The translations under genes and the position numbers were made by a program. The notes beneath the pieces were generated by a model. It did no database searches, was not told where the DNA came from, and saw only the letters and a list, made by a program, of their open reading frames with translations. A stretch of DNA of 19,812 nucleotides, from positions 3,665-23,476 of the forward strand of contig DHOI01000112.1 of assembly GCA_002409725.1 (NCBI GenBank), written 5' to 3'. Shown piece after piece: positions 13,304 through 19,812 of the stretch (its first letter is position 1; each line of letters opens with the position of its first letter). The stretch is from Christensenella sp. UBA5394. Lineage in GTDB: Bacteria; Bacillota; Clostridia; Christensenellales; CAG-138.

Positions 13304-13947
13304 GGCCGCTTCTCCCGCCACAGCCGCTCCGCCTGCGAGGGTCTAAGGTAAAGCGGCATCACTTCCCGCTCCCCTTTTTCGCCCAGCGCGCAGCGGCCCA
13401 CCTTGGCCGCCGTTACGGCGTTATCCTCGCAAAAATGCGCGCCCGCCACGGCCTGGAGAATTTTTTCCCTATATAAGGCCGCGCCGTCCCCTATGAATAG
13501 GGTTCCGGCGGGAACGGTTGGCAACAGCTCCGCCACGACCACCGCGCTTTCGGCCAGGAGGATTTCGCCGGAGCCGCCCAGCACCATGGCGTAGCCGTTG
13601 CCGTTGCGGCAATCCAATAGGGCGCAGGCGGGGCCTTCCAGACCGTGCAACAGCGCGCGCAGGGAGCTGACGCCCACCACGGGCCGCTCCTTTGCCATCG
13701 CCATGGCGTTGGCCGCGCAAACGCCGATGCGCACCCCGGTAAAGGAGCCGGGGCCGATATCGACAGCAAAAACATCCGCCTGATTCGGCGCAAGGCCGGC
13801 CGCTGAAAGGGCCTGCTCCACCAATGGCATGAGGGTTTCGCTGTGGGTTTTTCCACCCTGGCCCAGGGCTTCGTAAACCAATGCCCCATCCGCAAAAAGG
13901 GCGGCGGAGGGCAGGGGGCCGGAGCTGGAAAGGGCTAATAGCTTCAT
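13300..13947 (-). CDS. tsaB: t6A synthesis subunit TsaB
   Basis: TsaB joins TsaD and TsaE to transfer threonylcarbamoyl to A37 of ANN-decoding tRNAs. The 215-residue protein belongs to the ASKHA-fold TsaB/TsaD family: THSETLMPLVEQAL (34-47), DVFAVDIGPGSFTGVRIG (58-75), and SSLRALLHGLEG. The usual N-terminal DTST is replaced by LSSSGP, so the first strand is degenerate; TsaB is a scaffold rather than the catalytic subunit, so this may be tolerated. The ATG at 13947 overlaps the tsaE stop as ATGA and follows GGAGGTGC by 5 bases. tsaD, the catalytic partner, is not in the window. Confidence 0.94.
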   Translation of the reverse strand: MKLLALSSSGPLPSAALFADGALVYEALGQGGKTHSETLMPLVEQALSAAGLAPNQADVFAVDIGPGSFTGVRIGVCAANAMAMAKERPVVGVSSLRALLHGLEGPACALLDCRNGNGYAMVLGGSGEILLAESAVVVAELLPTVPAGTLFIGDGAALYREKILQAVAGAHFCEDNAVTAAKVGRCALGEKGEREVMPLYLRPSQAERLWREKRP

Positions 13948-14404
13948 GGCAGCACCTCCAACAGGGCTTCGTGCAGGGGGCCGGCGGCCCGGATATCCAA
14001 TTGCCGCGGCTCGTCGCCGCTGCCCGTGAAATGGAGTTCCAGCCGATCCTGCGGCAGGGCGTCGGGTACGTTCTCGCACCATTCCATGGCGATCACGCCG
14101 CCCTGTCCGAGGTAATCCGCAAAGCCGATAGCAAAAAGTTCCTCGCCGCTATCCAAACGGTAGGCGTCGAAATGGAACAGCGGCAAGCGGCCCTCCCGGT
14201 GCTCCCGCACGATGGTGAAGGTGGGGGATTGCACATCCTCCACGCCCAGTTCCCCGGCCAGAGCTTTGACAAAGGTGGTTTTGCCCGCGCCCAAATCGCC
14301 GTAGAGGGCCAAAAAGGCCCCGGGGAAGAGACCCTTGGCCAGGCTCCGGGCCAGGGCGGAAAGCCGGGCTTCATCTAAGCCGCTATAGCGGCGCTGGTAC
14401 AGCA

Positions 14405-14405
<1 letters not shown>
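13944..14405 (-). CDS. tsaE: t6A synthesis ATPase TsaE
   Basis: TsaE is the small P-loop ATPase that resets the TsaB-TsaD complex. The 153-residue protein has Walker A GDLGAGKTT (36-44), the switch-like SPTFT (60-64), HFDAYRL (78-84), and EWCEN (108-112), all diagnostic. The start overlaps the tgt stop by one base (TGATG), with no obvious ribosome binding site of its own, so translation is probably coupled to tgt. This physically joins queuosine genes to t6A genes in one transcript. Confidence 0.95.
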
Positions 14406-15538
<1,133 letters not shown>

Positions 15539-15576
15539 TCATCGCATAAGCATAAAGAGGAAACTTGTGCCCACCT

Positions 15577-16599
15577 CTAAAGGATGAGCATGGCATCCCC
15601 AAAGCTGAAAAAGCGGTATTTCTCATCCACTGCGTGCTGGTAAACGGCCAGCATCTCCTCCCGGCTGCAAAGGGCGCTCACCAGCATCAGCAGGGTGGAT
15701 TCGGGCAGGTGGAAATTGGTAATGAGGTGATCCACGGCCTTGAAGCGGTAGCCCGGGGTGATAAAAATATCCGTCCAGCCCGATTTGGGATGGACCAGGC
15801 CCGCATCGTCGGCTACGCTCTCCAGCGTGCGGCAGCTGGTGGTACCCACGCACACGACCTTGCCCCCCGCTGCGCGGGCTGCGTTGATGGCCGCTGCCGC
15901 TTCAGGCGTTACTTCATAATATTCGGCGTGCATATGGTGTTCTTCCACGGTTTCCGCCGAAACGGGGCGGAAGGTGCCCAGACCAACGTGCAGCAGGATG
16001 TCCACGATGATCACGCCCCGCTCTTGCAGGGCCGCCAGAAGCGCGGGCGTAAAATGCAGCCCTGCAGTGGGGGCGGCCGCCGAGCCGTTCTCCCGGGCGT
16101 ATACGGTCTGGTAGCGCTCCTTATCGTCAAGACGCTCTGTGATGTAGGGCGGCAGGGGCACTTCGCCCGCCCGGTCGAGCACCTCTTCAAAGATGCCCTC
16201 GTAATGCAGCTCGATCACGCGGCCGCCGGCCTCCGTGGGGAGCCCGATGGTGGCGGAAAGCTCGTCCGTCATGCGGAAGGTGAGGCCCTCTTTGGCCCGC
16301 TTGCCGGGCTTGACCAGGCACTCCCAATGGGTTTCATCCAGCCGCTTGAGCAAAAGGAATTCCATCATGCCGCCGGTATCCTCCCGGATGCCGTGGAGTC
16401 TTGCGGGGATCACCCGGGTGGTATTGCGCACCAGCACATCGCCCGGTCGTAGGTAATTAACAATATCGGTAAACGCCCCGTCATATATGCCGCGCGCCGC
16501 CCGGTTATACACCAGCAGGCGGGAGGCGCTCCGATCCGCAATGGGGGTTTGGGCGATGAGGGCGGGGGGCAGGTCGTAGTAAAAATCGCTGGTTTTCAA
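15577..16599 (-). CDS. queA: S-adenosylmethionine:tRNA ribosyltransferase-isomerase
   Basis: QueA adds the ribosyl part of S-adenosylmethionine to preQ1 in tRNA to give epoxyqueuosine. From TTG at 16599 the protein has 340 residues, the usual size, beginning KTSDFYYDLPPALIAQTP. Hallmarks are VRNTTRVIPARL, SAAAPTAGLHFT, HVGLGTFRPV, VGTTSCRTLES and TNFHLPESTLLMLVSA. The open frame continues upstream to 16659 but that part covers the -10 and -35 boxes, so it is not translated. GGAGGA lies 11 bases before the TTG, a little far. It is the first gene of the long minus-strand cluster and has its own strong promoter. Confidence 0.96.
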   Translation of the reverse strand: MKTSDFYYDLPPALIAQTPIADRSASRLLVYNRAARGIYDGAFTDIVNYLRPGDVLVRNTTRVIPARLHGIREDTGGMMEFLLLKRLDETHWECLVKPGKRAKEGLTFRMTDELSATIGLPTEAGGRVIELHYEGIFEEVLDRAGEVPLPPYITERLDDKERYQTVYARENGSAAAPTAGLHFTPALLAALQERGVIIVDILLHVGLGTFRPVSAETVEEHHMHAEYYEVTPEAAAAINAARAAGGKVVCVGTTSCRTLESVADDAGLVHPKSGWTDIFITPGYRFKAVDHLITNFHLPESTLLMLVSALCSREEMLAVYQHAVDEKYRFFSFGDAMLIL

Positions 16600-16630
16600 A
16601 CTGCTAAAATTCCTCCGTTTCCACGCTACA

Positions 16631-16659
16631 ATTATAGGGGAAAAACAACGCGTTTGCAA
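16631..16659 (-). promoter_or_regulatory. SigA-type promoter of the queA-tgt-tsaE cluster
   Basis: On the minus strand TTGCAA (16659-16654), 17 bases, and a perfect TATAAT (16636-16631), about 32 bases before the queA start. It probably drives the cluster down to comEC. Confidence 0.87.
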
Positions 16660-16741
16660 GGTGGCCGCCTAGATGCCGAAAGCCCCTCTGCATAATGAAA
16701 CCAAAAATGGAAAATAATCTGTAAACTCGGGGGTTAAAGGA

Positions 16742-16770
16742 TTGTATTTCGACAAGAATCACGCTATCCT
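16742..16770 (+). promoter_or_regulatory. Possible promoter of the polysaccharide deacetylase gene
   Basis: TTGTAT (16742-16747), 17 bases, TATCCT (16765-16770), 60 bases before the start codon. Both boxes are weak. No sporulation sigma factor consensus fits better in this gap. Confidence 0.35.
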
Positions 16771-16830
16771 ACATATAAAGGACAAGGGACTGGCGGCGCG
16801 AAATTTGGCTTCGCCGGGGAAAGAAGCGGC

Positions 16831-17706
16831 ATGAGGCGGATTTGGGCGGTGGTATTGGCGGCGTGTTTTCTTTGCGGGAGCCTTGTGGGGTGCGGCTCGC
16901 AGGCCGTGTGGCAGGAAGCGCCTGCCGGGCAGGTGGTAGAGATTCCTACGCCCACGCCAACATCGGTGCCAACGCCGGCGGAAACCCCTTCCTTGGCGGA
17001 TGCCGTGCAGCAAGTGGCCGAAGCCATGCTGCCCAGCGAGCCTGAAGAGGCGGAAGCCACCCCTACAGATGCGCCCGCCCTGCCCGAGATAGATCTCGAA
17101 TCGCCTATGGTGGCCCTCACCTTTGACGACGGGCCCCTTTCTGGCAGCACGGATCGCATTTTGAATATTCTCGAGCAAAACGGCGTGGTGGCAACCTTTT
17201 TTATCCAGGGTAAGCAGGCTGCGCTTTATCCGGAGCTGGTGGCGCGGGCTTACGGCCTGGGCTGCCAGATCGGCAACCACACCTATAACCATAAAGACCT
17301 TACCGCCCTCAATGACCAGGACGCTTTGCAGCAGATCGAATCCGTAAATGAGCTGGTGATGCAGATCACGGGCGCAGGCTGCTCGTTGGTGCGGCCGCCC
17401 CACGGCAAGGGCTGGCGGGATAGCCGCGTGCTGGAGCTGGTGACCTATCCCCTCATCATGTGGAGTATCGATACCAAGGATTGGAGCACCCGAAACCCCA
17501 CGAAAACCATTGCCGCCGTGCTGGACGTGGTGAAGGACGGGGATATCATCCTTATGCACGATGTATATACGGAAACGGCGGATGCAGCGGAGAAGATCAT
17601 TCCGGAACTCATCGCGCGGGGCTATAAACTGGTCACCGTGAGCGAGATGTTCTCCTATAAGGGCCTCGAACTTTCCGCCGGCCACGCTTATCGCCACGCA
17701 GGGTAA
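16831..17706 (+). CDS. Lipoprotein polysaccharide deacetylase (NodB domain)
   Basis: A 291-residue exported enzyme. A signal peptide ends in the lipobox LVGC with C21 as lipid anchor. A Pro/Thr linker and acidic stretch (about 38-90) lead to a NodB domain: TFDDGP (97-102, D99 and metal-binding D100), HTYNH (150-154), RPPHG (188-192), WSIDTKDW (211-218) and LMHD (241-244). Family members remove N-acetyl groups from peptidoglycan or similar polysaccharides. Motif 3 reads RPPHG where RPPYG is usual. The C-terminus ends with KLVTVSEMF, as in PdaA-type and Pgd-type enzymes. Ribosome binding site is weak (GGGGAAAG). It diverges from queA; its target (vegetative wall or spore cortex) cannot be told. 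Confidence 0.92.
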   Translation: MRRIWAVVLAACFLCGSLVGCGSQAVWQEAPAGQVVEIPTPTPTSVPTPAETPSLADAVQQVAEAMLPSEPEEAEATPTDAPALPEIDLESPMVALTFDDGPLSGSTDRILNILEQNGVVATFFIQGKQAALYPELVARAYGLGCQIGNHTYNHKDLTALNDQDALQQIESVNELVMQITGAGCSLVRPPHGKGWRDSRVLELVTYPLIMWSIDTKDWSTRNPTKTIAAVLDVVKDGDIILMHDVYTETADAAEKIIPELIARGYKLVTVSEMFSYKGLELSAGHAYRHAG

Positions 17707-17734
17707 GGTTGACGCCCATTGCCTTCCTTCCTGT

Positions 17735-17770
17735 CTGCCTGCATTTTTTTGCGGAGCGGGCAGGATTTTT
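17735..17770 (+). terminator. Terminator of the polysaccharide deacetylase gene
   Basis: CTGCCTGC (17735-17742) pairs with GCGGGCAG (17756-17763; one G-T pair), followed by GATTTTT. Its 3' arm is also the -35 part of the SigH-type promoter for the next gene. Confidence 0.65.
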
Positions 17771-17788
17771 GCACCCCGGCGTAGAAAT
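17760..17788 (+). promoter_or_regulatory. SigH-type promoter of the dGTPase gene
   Basis: GCAGGATTT (17760-17768) matches the SigH -35 consensus RNAGGAWWW fully; 12 bases on, GTAGAAAT (17781-17788) resembles RNNGAAT with one mismatch. The block is repeated before dnaG. Confidence 0.5.
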
Positions 17789-17818
17789 AACATAGTAGAA
17801 CCATTTGGGAGGATCGCC

Positions 17819-18841
17819 ATGGGTACGCAAGGCATACGAAGCGAGGATTACCGCCTTTATTTAGAAGGCTTGGAGGACAAGCTGCTCTCGCCCTATGCGG
17901 CCCGGGCCGCCCAAAGCCGGGGCCGGGAGCGCTCTCTGGAGGATTGCCCCGTGCGCACCGCCTATATGCGGGATCGGGACCGCATCATCCATTGCAAGTC
18001 CTTCCGCCGCCTCAAGCATAAAACGCAGGTGTTCCTTTCTCCCGTGGGGGATCATTACCGTACCCGCCTCACCCATACCCTCGAGGTGAACCAGATCGCC
18101 CGCACCATCGCCCGGGGCCTCAGGCTCAACGAAGATTTAACCGAAGCCATCGCCCTGGGGCACGACCTCGGGCATACGCCCTTTGGTCACGCGGGTGAAT
18201 TCGTGCTCAACGAGCTGGTGCCCGGCGGCTTCGAGCATAATACCCAGAGCCTAAGGGTGGTGGAAAAGCTTGAGAACAACGGCAAGGGCCTCAACCTCAC
18301 CTTCGAGGTGCGCGACGGCATCCTGCACCACAAGCGGGAGGGCGAGCCCGCCACGTTGGAGGGCCAGGTGGTAAGCCTCGCTGATCGCATCGCCTACATC
18401 AATCACGACATCGACGATGCCATCCGCGCCGGCGTGCTTTCCCCGGCGGATATTCCCGCCTGCTGCAATGAGCACATGGGTGATACCCACGGCGAGCGGA
18501 TCAACAGCCTGATCTGCGACGTTCTGGCCGAGAGCTTCAACCAGCCCCGCATCGCCCTGAGCGAGGAGATGGCGGCGCAGTTTGCTTTGCTTCGTGATTT
18601 CATGTTTGAACGGGTCTACCTCAACCACACGGCCAAAAAAGAAGAGGAAAAGGGCAAGCACGTGATCGCCGAGCTCTACCGCTATTATCTGGCCCACGAG
18701 GCGCTTTTGCCTGAGGAATTCCGGCAAAACATACCGGCGGACGGGCCGGAGCGCGTGGCTGCGGATTACATCGCCTGCATGAGCGACCGCTATGCGATTA
18801 CGGATTTCACCCGTTTGTTCGTGCCCTCGGAATGGGTATAA
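17819..18841 (+). CDS. dgt: dGTP triphosphohydrolase-family HD hydrolase
   Basis: A 340-residue member of the dGTPase family, which splits dNTPs into nucleoside and triphosphate and so helps set dNTP pools. The HD metal site is complete: H86 (RLTHTLEV), H115-D116 (GHDLGHTPFGHAGE) and D189 (SLADRIAYINHDIDDA). The N-terminal RDRDRIIHCKSFRRLKHKTQ and FEHNTQSLRVVE are family signatures. Length matches the shorter Gram-positive type rather than the ~505-residue E. coli Dgt, so substrate may be broader than dGTP. ATG follows GGGAGGA by 5 bases. It precedes dnaG, a common Clostridia arrangement that ties nucleotide control to replication. Confidence 0.92.
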   Translation: MGTQGIRSEDYRLYLEGLEDKLLSPYAARAAQSRGRERSLEDCPVRTAYMRDRDRIIHCKSFRRLKHKTQVFLSPVGDHYRTRLTHTLEVNQIARTIARGLRLNEDLTEAIALGHDLGHTPFGHAGEFVLNELVPGGFEHNTQSLRVVEKLENNGKGLNLTFEVRDGILHHKREGEPATLEGQVVSLADRIAYINHDIDDAIRAGVLSPADIPACCNEHMGDTHGERINSLICDVLAESFNQPRIALSEEMAAQFALLRDFMFERVYLNHTAKKEEEKGKHVIAELYRYYLAHEALLPEEFRQNIPADGPERVAADYIACMSDRYAITDFTRLFVPSEWV

Positions 18842-18850
18842 TGGCGATAG

Positions 18851-18884
18851 CCGCCCTAAATTTGGCAGGGCGGGAAGGATTTTT
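18851..18884 (+). terminator. Weak hairpin after the dGTPase gene
   Basis: CCGCCC (18851-18856) pairs with GGGCGG (18868-18873), then GAAGGATTTTT. The T-run starts 6 bases past the stem, so termination is probably partial. The layout copies the hairpin before the dGTPase gene. Confidence 0.4.
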
Positions 18885-18902
18885 GACGCCGGCGTCGAAT
18901 AA
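18874..18902 (+). promoter_or_regulatory. SigH-type promoter of dnaG
   Basis: GAAGGATTT (18874-18882), 11 bases, GTCGAATAA (18894-18902): a full match to the SigH consensus RNAGGAWWW and RNNGAATWW. SigH control of the dnaG-rpoD operon is known in Bacillus subtilis. Confidence 0.65.
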
Positions 18903-18931
18903 GATCATTTGATGGAGAAGGAGGGATGGCA

Positions 18932-19812
18932 ATGGCAAAGTTTCCCGAAGCCTGGATGCAGGAGCTGCTCGGGAAGAGCGACCTGGCCGCCATCGCTTCC
19001 GAATATACCCAGCTAAAGCCCAATGGCCGCAGGCTGTGGGGCTGCTGCCCCTTCCATAGCGAAAAGACGCCTTCTTTCTCCGTTACGCCGGATAATCAGC
19101 TCTATTATTGCTTTGGCTGCCACGCGGGAGGCGGGGTCGTCCAGTTCGTGATGGAAGCTGAAAAGCTCACCTATACCGAAGCCGTTAAGAGCCTGGCCCA
19201 GCGCGCCGGCATGGAACTGCCCGAGGAGGTCAACGACGAGCGCCTGCGCAAAGAGCGCGTGCAAAAGGAGCGGCTTTACGCGGCCTGCAAGGAGGCCGCC
19301 CGCTTCTATGTACGCCAGTTGCTTGGCGAGGGGGGCTCCAGGGCCCGGCAATACCTGATCGGCCGGGGGGTGGATACGGCGGTGTTGAAGGCCTTCGGCC
19401 TGGGCTACGCGCCACCCGGATGGGACAACCTGGCGCTGCACATGAAGGCGCAGGGCGTTTCCGAAGAAACGCTGGTGGAGGCCGGGCTGGCCATTCGCGG
19501 CAAAAAAGGCAGCGTGTACGACGCTTACCGTGACCGGGTCATCTTCCCCATCATTTCCGCCGCAGGCCGGGTGATCGGCTTTGGTGCGCGGGCGATGGGG
19601 GATGAAACGCCAAAATACCTCAACACAGGAGATACGCCCATCTTCAACAAGCGCTACAACCTCTATGGCCTCAACCGGCAAAAGGGCAAGCGCCCGGGCG
19701 ACCTCATTATGGTCGAAGGCTATATGGACGTAGTCAGCCTCTATAAGCATGGCGTGGATAACGCCGTGGCCAGCCTGGGCACGGCCCTTACGGCCCAGCA
19801 GGCCCGGCTGCT
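18932..19812 (+). CDS. dnaG: DNA primase, N-terminal 293 codons (runs off the window)
   Basis: DnaG makes the RNA primers for replication. The frame from ATG 18932 is open to the window end and so is cut there. AAGGAGGG ends 6 bases before this ATG; an ATG at 18926 abuts it and is less likely. The CHC2 zinc finger is clear: C39-P-F-H42 in CCPFHSEKTPSFSV, then C60 and C63 in YYCFGCHAGG. The catalytic core follows: YRDRVIFPI, GFGARAMGDETPKYLN, FNKRYNLYGL and the Toprim motif MVEGYMDVVSL (260-270) with E262. The remaining Toprim residues and the helicase-binding domain lie outside. rpoD is the expected next gene. Confidence 0.97.
   Translation, partial: MAKFPEAWMQELLGKSDLAAIASEYTQLKPNGRRLWGCCPFHSEKTPSFSVTPDNQLYYCFGCHAGGGVVQFVMEAEKLTYTEAVKSLAQRAGMELPEEVNDERLRKERVQKERLYAACKEAARFYVRQLLGEGGSRARQYLIGRGVDTAVLKAFGLGYAPPGWDNLALHMKAQGVSEETLVEAGLAIRGKKGSVYDAYRDRVIFPIISAAGRVIGFGARAMGDETPKYLNTGDTPIFNKRYNLYGLNRQKGKRPGDLIMVEGYMDVVSLYKHGVDNAVASLGTALTAQQARL

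Noticed and set aside
13948..14082. 45-codon upstream extension of tsaB (and similar ones of ridA and holA)
   Set aside because: They run through the preceding genes; ribosome binding sites or ATGA overlaps mark the shorter starts, and the extensions match no family.
15565..16452. 295-codon plus-strand frame opposite queA
   Set aside because: Shadow of queA; the frame lacks a start signal and any family resemblance.
16736..16759. SigH-like promoter before the polysaccharide deacetylase (AAAGGATTG ... GAAT)
   Set aside because: The spacing is about 3 bases too short compared with the two good SigH-type sites, and the first -10 base is wrong.
16759..17835. 358-codon minus-strand frame opposite the polysaccharide deacetylase
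   Set aside because: The plus strand has all five NodB motifs; the minus frame is His/Arg-rich with no recognisable domain.
19013..19750. 245-codon minus-strand frame opposite dnaG
   Set aside because: The plus strand encodes the primase zinc finger and Toprim domain without a stop; the minus frame is a shadow.

Overview
The window looks like the core chromosome of a spore-forming, fairly GC-rich (by eye about 60% G+C) Bacillota of the class Clostridia. The evidence is the germination protease gene gpr beside spoIIP, the syntenic block comEC-holA-rpsT-gpr-spoIIP, the trmK-nif3-zinc ribbon cluster, the dGTPase-dnaG pair, AGGAGG-type ribosome binding sites and promoters that fit SigA, SigE, SigG and SigH consensus sequences. 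I cannot name a genus; a Christensenellales-like gut lineage is only a guess. I see no phage, insertion sequence, CRISPR array, tRNA or rRNA gene.

Layout. 1-908 (+): the end of an aconitase X large subunit and its complete small subunit. 972-2382 (-): a membrane-anchored SPOR-domain protein and, upstream of it, the RNase P RNA gene rnpB with promoter and terminator. 2424-4656 (-): trmK, a NIF3-family metal protein and a C4 zinc-ribbon coiled-coil protein, driven by one strong promoter. 4837-6579 (+): a glycoside hydrolase family 2 enzyme. 6731-8736 (-): gpr and spoIIP. 8896-10142 (+): rpsT and an EamA-type transporter. 10250-16599 (-): a long tight cluster queA-tgt-tsaE-tsaB-rimI-ridA-comEC-holA, most of whose junctions overlap by one or four bases. 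16831-19812 (+): a lipoprotein polysaccharide deacetylase, a dGTPase-family HD hydrolase and the first 293 codons of DNA primase.

How the genes work together. Much of the window serves tRNA biology: queuosine (queA, tgt), t6A (tsaE, tsaB), m1A22 (trmK) and 5' end maturation (rnpB). Sporulation is served by gpr and spoIIP, and replication by holA, dnaG and the dGTPase.

I found no obviously new multi-gene system. The best leads are regulatory. (1) The spoIIP ribosome binding site can be locked in a 9-bp hairpin, and a SigE-type promoter sits inside that hairpin so that its own transcript would lack the inhibitory arm. (2) A repeated block with a SigH-type promoter lies before both the dGTPase gene and dnaG. 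(3) The trmK and queA promoters share an unusual extended sequence starting with a TTGCAA -35 box. (4) holA appears to have a leaderless start whose -10 box contains the comEC stop codon. (5) ComEC lacks its OB-fold and metallo-beta-lactamase domains.
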